A DNA stretch of 64,000 bases. Origin: Tropicibacter sp. Alg240-R139. Lineage in GTDB: Bacteria > Pseudomonadota > Alphaproteobacteria > Rhodobacterales > Rhodobacteraceae. Location: contig NZ_UNRA01000002.1 of NCBI RefSeq assembly GCF_900537075.1, positions 669,249 to 733,248 of the forward strand, in the 5' to 3' direction. A model generated the notes under the pieces. The model had not been told where the DNA came from. It was given only the letters and a program-made list of their open reading frames with translations, and ran no database searches. A program made the position numbers and the translations under genes. This document shows positions 10,058 through 18,875 of the stretch, piece by piece. The first letter of the stretch is position 1, and each line of letters begins with the position of its first letter.

Positions 10058-11428
10058 TTATTCTGCGGGGACGCTTTGCGCATTCTCGCTGCCGCGTCCA
10101 GCCGCAATCAGCTCGCGACGGGCCAGAGCGTAGTTGTCTTCGCCTCCGGCTCGCTGTGCCGTGCGGTCATCCAGAATGCTTTCGACAGCATCCAGACGCC
10201 CGGCGCGCAGACCTGCATCTATGGTCAGGCGTTCAAACACGTCACGTTGGGCATGGCTGCCGCCTGCCAATTGCATTGAGCCGCGTGCATTGGCGAGGTG
10301 ATCAAAGGCCAATCCGTATTCGCCATCACCAAAGGCATGCAAGCCAAGCGCTGCGTCCATGCCCGGTTGCGCCATGCGCCGGGTGGTGTCGCATTTGTTT
10401 TCCTTGGCGTCCCGAGCGATCCGACTCAACATCGCGGTGGCCGCGTCCTCGCGTTTGTCGCCGGTCAGGGCCAACATGTAGTGCAGATCAGCAAAGATCA
10501 GACAGCCGTCTTCGGTGCGCGCGGCGCTGAAATCTGCCAACTCCTCCCACCGGTTGCCGACGTTGATGCCCTCAAGCTCCAGTCGTGACAGCAGCGAGGT
10601 GGCATTCGATATGTCGCGGTAATCGTCGGTCTTGTCGGCGCGGATTTCAGCGTCATACAGCGCCATCACCTCATCAATCTGGCCCAGGTCCAGATGCATC
10701 AATGCTTTGTGCCACCAGACGTGGTACCGAAAGTTGTTGCAGTGGGTAAAGGCGTTCTCGCGCCCCGCCAACCATTCCAGACCCTGTGCCGCGTTGCCTG
10801 TCATGTCGTGGACATGGGCCACAGCATGCAGGCCCCAGGCATCGTCGGACACCATCCAAAGCGCCTGGCGACCTGCTATCTCGGCCTTTTCATAGGCGCC
10901 GGTTTCTTCCAGTGCAAAGGCATGGCAGCCCAGCAAATAGCCACGGCCCGCGTGATCGGGGGCATAGGCAGGCATGACGCGCTCGATCGAACGACGCATC
11001 CCTTCTGCGTCGCCCAGCACGAATCGGGCCGCATGGCTGAGTTTCATGGCCAGTGAATCTTCAGGGTGAGAGCGCAGCACCTCTTCGAACTTTTGAACTG
11101 CGCCGGTCGGGCTGCCAGCCAGCCAGACTTGCAATGCTTCGACAAACAACTGCTCGCGCGCCGTTACTGGGCGGGCGTGCATCGCGGCCTGGGCGTCCTT
11201 CAGGGCTTGTTCGGCCACCGAATACAACTCGCGCCGACCCAACAAGATGGTGAAGATCCCCTTGACCGCGTGACCCAGGGCAAAGTCAGGCTCGGCGCCC
11301 AACACAGCGGCCAGATGTTGCGGCGTAACGGCGGCATGCGCCATGAACCCCAGCAAAACGCCATTCCAGGCCTCGACGCTGTCGTCCCGGGTCAGGCTGT
11401 TCATCTGTCCGAAAATGTCTTGTTTCAT
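10058..11428 (-). CDS. tetratricopeptide (TTC38-like) protein
   Basis: 456-aa soluble protein without a signal peptide, made of helical repeats; it resembles the TTC38 family of TPR proteins. Landmarks are GYLLGCHAFALEETGAYEKAE and AVAHVHDMTGNAAQG in the middle. The ATG at 11428 is preferred over a TTG 12 bases upstream, because AAGGA lies about 12 bases from the ATG and directly abuts the TTG. Function is unknown. The same strand and the 24-base gap to opgC hint at co-transcription. Confidence 0.82.
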   Translation of the reverse strand: MKQDIFGQMNSLTRDDSVEAWNGVLLGFMAHAAVTPQHLAAVLGAEPDFALGHAVKGIFTILLGRRELYSVAEQALKDAQAAMHARPVTAREQLFVEALQVWLAGSPTGAVQKFEEVLRSHPEDSLAMKLSHAARFVLGDAEGMRRSIERVMPAYAPDHAGRGYLLGCHAFALEETGAYEKAEIAGRQALWMVSDDAWGLHAVAHVHDMTGNAAQGLEWLAGRENAFTHCNNFRYHVWWHKALMHLDLGQIDEVMALYDAEIRADKTDDYRDISNATSLLSRLELEGINVGNRWEELADFSAARTEDGCLIFADLHYMLALTGDKREDAATAMLSRIARDAKENKCDTTRRMAQPGMDAALGLHAFGDGEYGLAFDHLANARGSMQLAGGSHAQRDVFERLTIDAGLRAGRLDAVESILDDRTAQRAGGEDNYALARRELIAAGRGSENAQSVPAE

Positions 11429-11607
11429 GCCAAGGTCCAATCCTTTGTGAGTGCTGGCTTCTTATGCCTTAGCAAACTGTATGGGAGGCCAGTAACAGTA
11501 TCGACGCCGCTCGCGAATTGGTGAAAACCCGTGTGCACAAAAACTGGGAATTCTCGCCGATTCAGGCAGTTGTTTCAGCGAAAGCCCGCGCAAACCGAAA
11601 ATGTGTT

Positions 11608-12792
11608 TCAGTCTTCATAGGGGGATTTGCTGGAAAGAACTGTTTCGGTATCGGCCCCGAAGGTGGGCGGAGCATGGCGATATGTTACAGGTGTGAGGCT
11701 AAAGTTTAGCGGATTGCCGATCAGATGTACCGGGCCGGGTGCGGCCTGCATGTCGATTTGCATTTCACGCGCGGCCACTTGGTCGCTGTCAAACACCTGA
11801 TCCAGTGTCTGTACAGGGCCTACTGGCACCTTGAGCGCCTCGAGACCGCGAATCACTGTTTTGGTGTCGTGGTTTAGCAGGGTCGGACGCAAAATGGCGT
11901 TGAGTGCATCGCGATGTTCCAGACGCGCGGGGTTGGTGGCAAAACGGGCGTCAACGGGCAACTCTCCCAATCCAAAAAACCCGCAGAAACGCGTGAACTG
12001 GCTGTCGTTGCCTACAGCCAAGATCACATGACCATCCGAAGCTTCGTAAACGTCATATGGCACGATATTGGGGTGCCCATTGCCACGTCGCTGGGGCACC
12101 TGACCGCTGTGCAAATAGTTCACACCTTCGTTGATCAGCCAGGACACCTGTGCATCTACCAGAGCGATGTCTATCTGTTGGCCTTCTCCGGTGCGTTCGG
12201 CATGGCGCAGGGCGGCCAAAATGCCAACAGTGGCGTACATTCCGCACATCACATCGGCGATTCCTACGCCGACCTTCATGGGCGCGCCGCTGGGGTCGCC
12301 AGTTAGTGACATGATCCCACCATAGCCTTGTGCCATCAGGTCATATCCCGGTTTGCTGGCGTTTGGTCCGGTCTGCCCGTAGCCCGAGATCGAGCAATAG
12401 ACGAGACCGGGCAAGTCTTTGGAGAGGCTCGCATAATCTAATCCGTACTTGGCCAGCCCGCCGGGCTTGAAGTTTTCGATCAGTATGTCAGCTTCGGCTG
12501 CAAGACGACGAATGATGTCCTGGCCGCGGGGCATGGTGATGTCCACCGCAACCGACTTTTTGTTGCGGTTGGCGGACATGTAGTAGGCGCTCAGGTCGCT
12601 GGGGTTGCCATTGGCGTCGGCCACGTAAGGAGGACCCCATTGCCGGGTATCATCGCCCCCGGTGACAGGGTTCTCGATCTTCAGGACGCATGCGCCCATA
12701 TCGCCCAGCAGCTGCGTACAGGTGGGACCGGCCAGAATGCGGCTGAGGTCCAGAACCTTGACACCGGCAAGTGCGCCCTCAGATACGGCCAT
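11608..12792 (-). CDS. CaiB/BaiF family CoA-transferase
   Basis: 394-aa class III CoA-transferase. Family features seen are LDLSRILAGPTCTQLLGDMGA at the N-terminus with the catalytic Asp expected in the ENP..GDDTR region, NRNKKSVAVD near 80, and GYGQTGPNASKPGYD near 145. These enzymes move CoA between a carboxylic acid and an acyl-CoA; the substrate cannot be told. The ATG at 12792 has a strong site (GGGAGG, 6 bases). It overlaps the end of the upstream ThDP enzyme gene by 14 bases, so the two are probably co-expressed. Confidence 0.9.
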   Translation of the reverse strand: MAVSEGALAGVKVLDLSRILAGPTCTQLLGDMGACVLKIENPVTGGDDTRQWGPPYVADANGNPSDLSAYYMSANRNKKSVAVDITMPRGQDIIRRLAAEADILIENFKPGGLAKYGLDYASLSKDLPGLVYCSISGYGQTGPNASKPGYDLMAQGYGGIMSLTGDPSGAPMKVGVGIADVMCGMYATVGILAALRHAERTGEGQQIDIALVDAQVSWLINEGVNYLHSGQVPQRRGNGHPNIVPYDVYEASDGHVILAVGNDSQFTRFCGFFGLGELPVDARFATNPARLEHRDALNAILRPTLLNHDTKTVIRGLEALKVPVGPVQTLDQVFDSDQVAAREMQIDMQAAPGPVHLIGNPLNFSLTPVTYRHAPPTFGADTETVLSSKSPYED

Positions 12793-14398
12793 CGTATCCC
12801 TCCCGCTCAATTTCGGCTGCGATCACGGTGAAGGTGTCGGCCTGCATCGCCTGTTCCAGAGCAGCACGCAGTTCAGCCCGATTGCGGACGGTGTGACCTG
12901 CGCCCCCGAACGCGCGCCCCATGGCGGCGAAGTCGTGGTGACGGAAATCGACACCCCGGTTGGTCATCTGCCGCTGCCGCTGTTTCAACTCGATCAACGC
13001 GAGGCTTGCATCGACAAAGACAACAAAGATTGCGTTGGTTTCCAGCTCAGCTGCGGTTGCCAACTCTCCGGCGACCATCAACAGGCCTGCGTCGCCTGAG
13101 AAACTGACGACGGGTCGATCAGGTTGCGAAAGCTTGCGCCCGATAGCCATCGGAACGGCGCAACCCATGGTGCAAAGCGCCGAACTTTGAATCAGACCGC
13201 GTGGCTCTGTGCAGTCCCACATCTGGCTCAGCAGGATGCGATGCGCGCCGCTGTCGGCAGTGGCCAATGTCTCGGGCGGCATGACAGCGCGGGTCTCGGC
13301 GATCACACCGGCAGGCCCCCAGTCGTCATCATGCGGGAAGGCATCTGCCAACGCAGCTTTGGTCGCTTGCGGCTCGTCACTAGACCAGACCACGCGGGCA
13401 GCATTGCCTTTGGCCAGCACCTCGAGCGTTTCACCCACATGGGCGACGAAGTTCAGGCTGGCCTGGTGCATGTAGTGATCGTTGGGCACTGTGGCGATGT
13501 CGATTACGCGCGTCTGGCCCGGATCCCAAACCTCGCGCCAGCCCGGACGCATTTCGATAGGGTCATAGCCTAGGCACAGAATCAGATCAGCCTGATCAAC
13601 CAACGGCAACAGGTGCTTGTCCGCCAGTGGCGACAGGCCCGCACCACCCAGGCACAAAGGGTGATCTTCGGGCAAGATACCCTTGGCCTTGTAGGTGGTC
13701 ACAAACGGGATCTGGTAGTGCTCCAGGAACGCCCGCAGCACACAGGCAGAGGTTTCGGCCAGCAGGTCCAGCCCCACGATGGCAATTGGCCGCGTACTTT
13801 GCGCAAGCCATTCCCGCGCCTGCGCCAGTTTCGCGCCTTGGGGCACGACCGGGGCAGCCGGGACCAAACGGCGCAGGGGCCCGTCAGTTATGCGGGTATC
13901 TGCGACGGAAATCGGAACGTCGATGTGAACTGGGCCAGGACGGGGCCGCATCGCCAGCGACACGGCTTTGTCCGCGACAATGTCGGCACCCTTAGCCGTC
14001 AAACGAAAGCTGCCCTTGGTGATGGGGCGAAACACTTCCTGATGGTCCATCACCTGATGGGTGTAGGTCAGTGCCTCATCCTCATCTACGCAGCCTGACA
14101 GCACGATCATCGGCACCCGGTCCTGCAGCGCGTTGGCCACCACGTTGATCCCGTTCATTACCCCTGGCCCAAGTGTTCCGACCAAAATGGCAGGAGCACC
14201 GTCGCTGTGGTGGACACCCTCGGCCATGAAGCCGGCAGCGTTTTCGTGCTTGGCCAGATGAAAGGCGACCCCCGTGTGTTCCAGTGCATCCACCAGCGTC
14301 AGAACCTCACCCCCCGGCATTCCAAACGCGTGGCGGCATCCGGCTTCGTAGAGGCGACGCGCGAGCAGATCGGCGGCACGAGGGGATGGGTCAGACAT
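12779..14398 (-). CDS. thiamine-diphosphate-dependent enzyme, acetolactate synthase-like
   Basis: 539 aa with the three-domain plan of ThDP decarboxylases/synthases. FGMPGGEVLTLVDALEH near residue 30 and the catalytic Glu in AKHENAAGFMAEG (about 55) are in the N-domain. The ThDP/metal motif near 440 reads SGDAGLLM and ends in VDASLALIE, not the usual GDG...NN. It is not a standard IlvB. Pairing with a CoA-transferase recalls oxalate-type (Frc/Oxc) gene pairs, but I see no specific oxalyl-CoA decarboxylase signature. The ATG at 14398 has GGAG 8 bases upstream. Confidence 0.85.
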   Translation of the reverse strand: MSDPSPRAADLLARRLYEAGCRHAFGMPGGEVLTLVDALEHTGVAFHLAKHENAAGFMAEGVHHSDGAPAILVGTLGPGVMNGINVVANALQDRVPMIVLSGCVDEDEALTYTHQVMDHQEVFRPITKGSFRLTAKGADIVADKAVSLAMRPRPGPVHIDVPISVADTRITDGPLRRLVPAAPVVPQGAKLAQAREWLAQSTRPIAIVGLDLLAETSACVLRAFLEHYQIPFVTTYKAKGILPEDHPLCLGGAGLSPLADKHLLPLVDQADLILCLGYDPIEMRPGWREVWDPGQTRVIDIATVPNDHYMHQASLNFVAHVGETLEVLAKGNAARVVWSSDEPQATKAALADAFPHDDDWGPAGVIAETRAVMPPETLATADSGAHRILLSQMWDCTEPRGLIQSSALCTMGCAVPMAIGRKLSQPDRPVVSFSGDAGLLMVAGELATAAELETNAIFVVFVDASLALIELKQRQRQMTNRGVDFRHHDFAAMGRAFGGAGHTVRNRAELRAALEQAMQADTFTVIAAEIEREGYDGRI

Positions 14399-14467
14399 GA
14401 AGGTCACTCCGAAATGTTTCAGGGTGCGAGATTGCGGAGAGTGCAGACGGACGCAAGCCCGATCACG

Positions 14468-14944
14468 TCAGTGTGACTCTTTTGTGGCCGCCTGAGTGAT
14501 TGCCAGAAACCTGGCATCCAATTCTTGGGCAATCGCAGCCAATGCTTCGCCACCTTCGTCGCTGTACGAGGCCATGACATGAGACGGTAACTTGTAAGAT
14601 AACGTCGCAGTGCCATCTGCGTTTTCCGTCACATAAAGGCGGATCGGCGCTTCGATCAGTGCTGCGGTCGAGGTTTCCAGTACCCGTACTGCAAAGTCAT
14701 TGTTGAAGACACCAATCACCCGGTTGCCGGGGATGGTGATGCCCCGATTGGCGGCCGCTTTGGTGGGGCTTGCCTGCGTGACCACGATCAACCCATTGGA
14801 TTTCACGGCGGACTTCACCGATTTGATCAGCGTCTCGAAGGTCTGCGTCGTGGGGTGAACGGCCCATCCATCACGGGGTTGCAGGTCGCCAGCCCAAGTT
14901 GGCAGGGCAAGTAGAATACTGAAAACCACAGCAAACCGAAACAT
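14468..14944 (-). CDS. exported DUF302 domain protein
   Basis: 158 aa with a clear signal peptide (MFRFAVVFSILLALPTWA, cleavage near residue 18), so it is periplasmic. The remainder is a DUF302-like domain: FETLIKSVKSAVKSNGLIVV, then VIGVFNNDFAVRVLE and EAPIRLYV. The family is of unknown function; some members bind small ligands. The ATG at 14944 is preceded by GAGGAG at 5 bases, which rules out the longer upstream reading. It lies between two ThDP enzyme genes of opposite direction. Confidence 0.85.
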   Translation of the reverse strand: MFRFAVVFSILLALPTWAGDLQPRDGWAVHPTTQTFETLIKSVKSAVKSNGLIVVTQASPTKAAANRGITIPGNRVIGVFNNDFAVRVLETSTAALIEAPIRLYVTENADGTATLSYKLPSHVMASYSDEGGEALAAIAQELDARFLAITQAATKESH

Positions 14945-15062
14945 AACTTCTCCTCTTTGTACCGACATCTTTGTGCCATCAAACATGGCGTCAGTGTGGT
15001 CACGATTGCGTGGCCCAAATTGTCGTCCTAAGGTCACCGTGAACATCAGCGGAGAGGCAAAG

Positions 15063-16613
15063 ATGGCGGACATGAATGGGGCGGAAAGCCTGGTACGCAC
15101 GCTCTTGGACGGCGGGGTCGAGGTCTGTTTTACCAATCCAGGCACATCCGAGATGCATTTTGTGGCCGCCCTTGACCATATTCCTGGGATGCGGTCGGTC
15201 CTGACCCTGTTCGAAGGCGTCGCGACTGGCGCTGCGGATGGGTATTATCGGATGGCGCGCAAACCGGCCTCGACCCTGCTGCATCTTGGCCCCGGGCTGG
15301 CAAATGGCATCTCCAACCTGCACAACGCCAAGAAGGCCGGATCGGGTGTGGTCAACATCGTTGGTGAACACGCGGCCTCTCATCTGGAATTGGACGCACC
15401 GCTGACAGCCGATATCGAAGGGTTGGCCCGGCCAGTGTCTCACTGGGTTCACAGTGCCAAATCAGCTGCGGATGTGGGGGCTGATGCCGCGCGGTCAGTG
15501 CAGGCTGCAAGCAGCGCTCCGGGACAGGTCGCGACGTTGATCCTGCCGTCTGACACGGCTTGGACACCTGGCGGGCGAGTGGCTGTTCCGTTGGCCGCTC
15601 CGGCCAGAGTGACACCTGCTGATAGAGACATCACGGCTGCAGCTGCTGCGCTGGACGGACCCGAGAGCCTGTTGCTGTTAGGCGGCGAAGCTCTGACGGC
15701 CGAAGCTCTGGAATTGGCCGGAAAGGTTTCGGTACAGACCGGTTGTGCGCTGTTGTCGGAATGGTCCAACGCGCGGATGGAGCGCGGGGCAGGTCGGGTG
15801 CCAGTTGCCCGTGTGCCCTATCCGATTGATCTGGCGGTCGAGGTTCTGGCGCCGTTCAAGCGCATTGTGGTGGTTGGCGCGAGAGCTCCTATCGGGTTCT
15901 TTGCCTATCCTGGGAAACCTGCGGTGCTCACCCGAGACGGTGCGGAAATCATAGAATTAGCTGATTGGGGCGCGGATTTGCGTGGCACGTTGGAGGGGAT
16001 ATGCGCGGCAGCGGGGGCTGAGGGGGCTGTGCCGGAATTGGCGACGCGCAACCCTACGACAGTTGTGACCGGACCACTGGAGCCTGACAGTATTGCGCAA
16101 GTTTTGGGGCAGAAGATTCCTGAGGGGGCCATTGTCGTAGATGAATCCATCACAACAGGGCGCGCCTTTCATCCCTTGACCAAAGGGTCTGCCCCCCACA
16201 CATGGCTGAACAATTGCGGCGGCTCGATTGGGTATTCGCTGTCGTGTGCCATCGGGGCGGCGATTGCCTGTCCGAACCGCAAGGTATTGACGCTGACCGG
16301 GGACGGGTCTGCGCTTTACATGCCACAGGCGCTCTGGACTATGGCGCGTGAGGCATTGGACATCACTGCGGTGATCTGGGCCAACCACTCCTATAAGATC
16401 CTGCGTGGGGAACTGACCAATGTGGGCGTGCAAAATCCAGGACCACGGGCGATCGACATGCTGTCGCTGGACCGTCCCCGGATCGATTGGATCGCACAGG
16501 CACGCGCGATGGGGGTAGATGGCGTGCGGGTCGAAAGCGCCGAGGAGTTTTCGGATGCGCTGGAGGATGCTTTTGCCACACCGGGACCGCGTTTGATTGA
16601 GGTATCGATGTGA
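15063..16613 (+). CDS. thiamine-diphosphate-dependent enzyme, acetolactate synthase/benzoylformate decarboxylase-like
   Basis: 516 aa. The N-domain has TNPGTSEMHFVAALD (about 27-41) and catalytic Glu in LFEGVATGAADGYYRM (about 55). The C-domain has the classical ThDP-Mg motif GDGSALYMPQALW...WANHSYKI near 420-455. This subgroup is often labelled acetolactate synthase large subunit, but the true substrate is open. The ATG at 15063 follows GGAGAGGCAAAG; an earlier in-frame ATG (14973) lacks a site. The stop overlaps the next gene (GATGTGAGC). Confidence 0.87.
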   Translation: MADMNGAESLVRTLLDGGVEVCFTNPGTSEMHFVAALDHIPGMRSVLTLFEGVATGAADGYYRMARKPASTLLHLGPGLANGISNLHNAKKAGSGVVNIVGEHAASHLELDAPLTADIEGLARPVSHWVHSAKSAADVGADAARSVQAASSAPGQVATLILPSDTAWTPGGRVAVPLAAPARVTPADRDITAAAAALDGPESLLLLGGEALTAEALELAGKVSVQTGCALLSEWSNARMERGAGRVPVARVPYPIDLAVEVLAPFKRIVVVGARAPIGFFAYPGKPAVLTRDGAEIIELADWGADLRGTLEGICAAAGAEGAVPELATRNPTTVVTGPLEPDSIAQVLGQKIPEGAIVVDESITTGRAFHPLTKGSAPHTWLNNCGGSIGYSLSCAIGAAIACPNRKVLTLTGDGSALYMPQALWTMAREALDITAVIWANHSYKILRGELTNVGVQNPGPRAIDMLSLDRPRIDWIAQARAMGVDGVRVESAEEFSDALEDAFATPGPRLIEVSM

Positions 16614-16972
16614 GCAAGGCAGCCGCTGCACACCGAATGACCCTGCGGCTGTGTATAACATGCAGCGGAGACCGTGATCGCGCGGCTGAGCGCGGGGCGA
16701 TTGCGCAGGCGCTGCAAGAGGCCGGATTGCAGGATCGGGTGGTCTTATCGGATCACGAGTGTTTCAGTGCCTGCGCGCAACCGGTGACGATCAGCCTGCA
16801 GGGCGAGGGGATGGCCAGCTATGTCTTCGCTGGGCTGTCACTGGTCGAGGATGCGGGTGACGTTGCCGCCACGTGCCAGACCTACCTGAACTGCCGAGGT
16901 GGCTGGATCGAAGACGCCCGGTCCTGCGGACGACTGCGCCTGTGTCTGCGAGCACGGATACCGGCGATCTAA
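16610..16972 (+). CDS. DUF1636 metal-binding (ferredoxin-like) protein
   Basis: 120 aa, GTG start overlapping the stop of the ThDP enzyme. CITCSGDRD near residue 16 and ECFSACAQPV near 51 give a C-x2-C...C-x3-C pattern of the thioredoxin-like [2Fe-2S] fold of DUF1636. A paralogue lies at 32419-32793 in the cobalamin operon and keeps an additional Cys (CDQGC) missing here. In this copy the context is a ThDP enzyme and not B12 genes. Function is unknown; a redox or metal-delivery role is an inference. Confidence 0.82.
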   Translation: MSKAAAAHRMTLRLCITCSGDRDRAAERGAIAQALQEAGLQDRVVLSDHECFSACAQPVTISLQGEGMASYVFAGLSLVEDAGDVAATCQTYLNCRGGWIEDARSCGRLRLCLRARIPAI

Positions 16973-17032
16973 CGGCTACGGAAATGCCACTGCGCTTGGG
17001 CGATCCGGTCGCTGGCCATCGAATTCAAGAAA

Positions 17033-17175
17033 CAGGAGCTCCCGCACCCGAGCGATCCCGACTTCGTCGGCACCGCTAGCGGCTTTGGGCCGGGCACTGC
17101 GCGCAGCGCAGTGCCCGGCCCAACGGGAGGAGATGTTTCATCAGAAACATCGACGACGGGCGGGAGTGCCCCGGC
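17033..17175. repeat. dispersed structured intergenic element, copy B (short form)
   Basis: A compact element between convergent genes. Outer arms CTCCCGC (17039-17045) and GCGGGAG (17160-17166) pair. Inside are a hairpin CCGAC-TTC-GTCGG (17058-17070), a perfect 14-bp stem with a 7-base loop (17087-17100 with 17108-17121), and an 8-bp stem with a 4-base loop (17132-17139 with 17144-17151). Comparison with copy A at 5161-5412 shows paired substitutions in two stems. No T-run follows on either strand, so it is not a plain intrinsic terminator. Confidence 0.75.
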
Positions 17176-17200
17176 CACAAAGTCGGCAATTGTCGAAGAG

Positions 17201-17695
17201 TTATTCGACGTGGATGACAGTTGTCGCCTCGACTGGCACTGTCTCTACCATCAGCGGGCTGTGGCTGTTGGCATTCAAGGAAACCTTGATCTCGACCTCA
17301 CCTTTGGGCAGGTTCGTCAAGTGGTACCAGTTGCTATAGAGACGCCCCAGTTTGTCGCCATTGGCGTAAACATGGGCATGACCTTCACCCGGCAGATCTG
17401 CGCGCGATGCATTCTCGGGCGAAAAGATGAAATTCACGGGGGTGACTTTCAGGTTCCAGCCGGACATCGGATCTTTGAAGGCTTCGATGCTGACCGACGG
17501 TGCGTCGCTGCCTGCGGCAAAGTTGAGGGGGGGCGAATGATCATGAGCCATGGCTTCGGCTGTACCCTTACCATGATGTGCAGGATCGCCGTGATCATGG
17601 CCGTCAAAGGTGACGCCGTTACTTGCGGCAATGACAAAACCTGCGCCGCCACCAAACACAAGTCCGATGGCAAAAAGAGCAAGGGATCGGGACAT
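17201..17695 (-). CDS. exported histidine-rich protein of unknown function
   Basis: 164 aa. An N-terminal signal or anchor (SLALFAIGLVFGGGAGFVIAA) is followed by a His/Asp-rich stretch with DGHDHGDPAHH and AHDH (residues 32-55), which looks metal-binding, then a beta-rich domain. It follows cbtB-cbtA on the same strand but is separated from them by an intrinsic terminator. A role in periplasmic cobalt or other metal handling is an inference from the His run and position only; I do not recognise the family. Confidence 0.75.
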   Translation of the reverse strand: MSRSLALFAIGLVFGGGAGFVIAASNGVTFDGHDHGDPAHHGKGTAEAMAHDHSPPLNFAAGSDAPSVSIEAFKDPMSGWNLKVTPVNFIFSPENASRADLPGEGHAHVYANGDKLGRLYSNWYHLTNLPKGEVEIKVSLNANSHSPLMVETVPVEATTVIHVE

Positions 17696-17718
17696 ATTCT
17701 ATCCTTAGAAAGACAAAG

Positions 17719-17748
17719 AAAAACCCCACCGAGAAATTCTCGGCAGGG
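17719..17748 (-). terminator. intrinsic terminator after cbtA
   Basis: On the minus strand an 11-bp stem (CCCTGCCGAGA with TCTCGGTGGGG, two G-T pairs, ATT loop) runs directly into TTTTTC. It lies 17 bases after the cbtA stop and before the His-rich gene, so it should end or attenuate the cbtBA transcript. Confidence 0.85.
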
Positions 17749-17764
17749 TCGTTTGACGCGTAGA

Positions 17765-18463
17765 TCAGGCCGTCGCGTCGGCGCGGGCGCTTTCAGATTG
17801 CCAAAAATATCCGGCAAAGGAACCCAGCAAGGCCCAAGCGGCCATACCGACACCAAAGGCGCGGGCGGCGAACAGTGCACCAATCTCAGTCGGGACCGGA
17901 CCACTGAAAGTCGCCGGTTCGGGTGCGCCGATCAGATGCGGTGCCATTAGCAGCATCGCAGCAACCACATAGCTGACGATGTTGCCACCAAAGGCGATCA
18001 GCCACATGGCAATGCCAGCCGCCGCCACGGTCGCGGTCCACCAGATCTGGCGCGCGCCCACGTCGGCCGCAGCCACGCCGGGCACCTCAGGTGCCAGCGA
18101 CAGGCCCGGTGCAAAGTGGAATGCAACAAAACCCGCCAGACCCCACAGCAACCCGGTGCGGGCGTTGATCTCGTGCCCTTGGCCTTGGGCCACCGACATC
18201 AGAGCCACCATAACCAGCGCATAGCCTGTGTAGGTCAGCATGGTGAAGATGATGCTCAGGATATCCCGCATCGGCTCGGCGAACATGCCTGGCAGATCGG
18301 GATGTGCGCTGACGGCTTCTGCGCCGAAATGCACCAAATCACCGCCCTCATAGAGTTCGGCGTGCAGCAACACGGGTTGCACAAATACCAACTGCAGCAG
18401 GGCTGTAATCAACCCGGCTGCAGCGCCAGCGAACAACGCGCTGGTCAGAATACGACTGATCAT
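17765..18463 (-). CDS. cbtA: CbtA cobalt transporter subunit
   Basis: 232-aa membrane protein with five to six hydrophobic segments. ALFAGAAAGLITALLQLVFVQP at the N-terminus, GLAGFVAFHFAPGLSLAPEVPG in the middle and WWTATVAAAGIAMWLIAF later are typical of CbtA, the membrane component of a B12-regulated cobalt uptake system. The ATG at 18463 lies 5 bases beyond the cbtB stop; an upstream in-frame ATG would run through cbtB. It is controlled with cbtB by the riboswitch at 18688-18875. Confidence 0.93.
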   Translation of the reverse strand: MISRILTSALFAGAAAGLITALLQLVFVQPVLLHAELYEGGDLVHFGAEAVSAHPDLPGMFAEPMRDILSIIFTMLTYTGYALVMVALMSVAQGQGHEINARTGLLWGLAGFVAFHFAPGLSLAPEVPGVAAADVGARQIWWTATVAAAGIAMWLIAFGGNIVSYVVAAMLLMAPHLIGAPEPATFSGPVPTEIGALFAARAFGVGMAAWALLGSFAGYFWQSESARADATA

Positions 18464-18467
18464 GGTC

Positions 18468-18638
18468 TTAGTGGCAGGGGAAGCCGGTCGCGTGGCGCAC
18501 ATCGTGGGCCGCATCGTGCAGGCCCGACGCCTGAACGTGACCGGTCACGGTGATGATCCCCAGGCCCAGTACCACTGCAAAAATAGCGGGCAGGATGCTT
18601 GAACCGACGGCGGATGCCTTGAGCGTTTTGGTCGTCAT
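18468..18638 (-). CDS. cbtB: CbtB cobalt transporter small subunit
   Basis: 56-aa single-span membrane protein starting MTTKTLKASAVGSS. One hydrophobic helix (about 14-33) is followed by the signature HDAAHDVRHATGFPCH at the C-terminus, a conserved His/Cys tail of CbtB that is expected to bind cobalt. The start codon has a strong site (AGGAGG, 8 bases). It sits immediately downstream of a cobalamin riboswitch and upstream of cbtA, the usual arrangement. Confidence 0.94.
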   Translation of the reverse strand: MTTKTLKASAVGSSILPAIFAVVLGLGIITVTGHVQASGLHDAAHDVRHATGFPCH

Positions 18639-18687
18639 ATGTTGTCCTCCTTAGCCGTCGCACCCGACGGCAGGTATTACAGTTTCA

Positions 18688-18875
18688 CGCTTGGCAGGTC
18701 TCCTGGCTCGCGGGTCGGTGCCTGTGTCCGCCTTCCCCAAGGGGCAATCCCCAAGAGTGGCTGTCTGAACAAAGGCTCACCGCTTACAGTCGCGGGGGCG
18801 GCTCTGGCCTTGATCGCTTGCGCAATCGCACCAAATTCCCTCTTAGCATCCGGATTGCTCCGGCAGGACCAAGTC
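18688..18875 (-). promoter_or_regulatory. cobalamin riboswitch upstream of cbtBA
   Basis: Read on the minus strand it contains the conserved pieces GAGGGAATTTGGTGCGA, CCGCGACTGTAAGCGGTGAG, GGGGAAGGC and, at the end, GCCAGGAGACCTGCC. A short closing stem is formed by CTTGG (18869-18873) and CCAAG (18690-18694). The aptamer lies about 50 bases before cbtB and begins only about 40 bases after the cobF stop on the same strand. Binding of adenosylcobalamin is expected to repress cbtBA. Confidence 0.93.

Noticed and set aside
12779-14398. Oxalyl-CoA decarboxylase paired with formyl-CoA transferase
   Set aside because: The gene pair looks suggestive, but no oxalyl-CoA decarboxylase-specific motif was seen and the metal motif is atypical; kept as a general ThDP enzyme.
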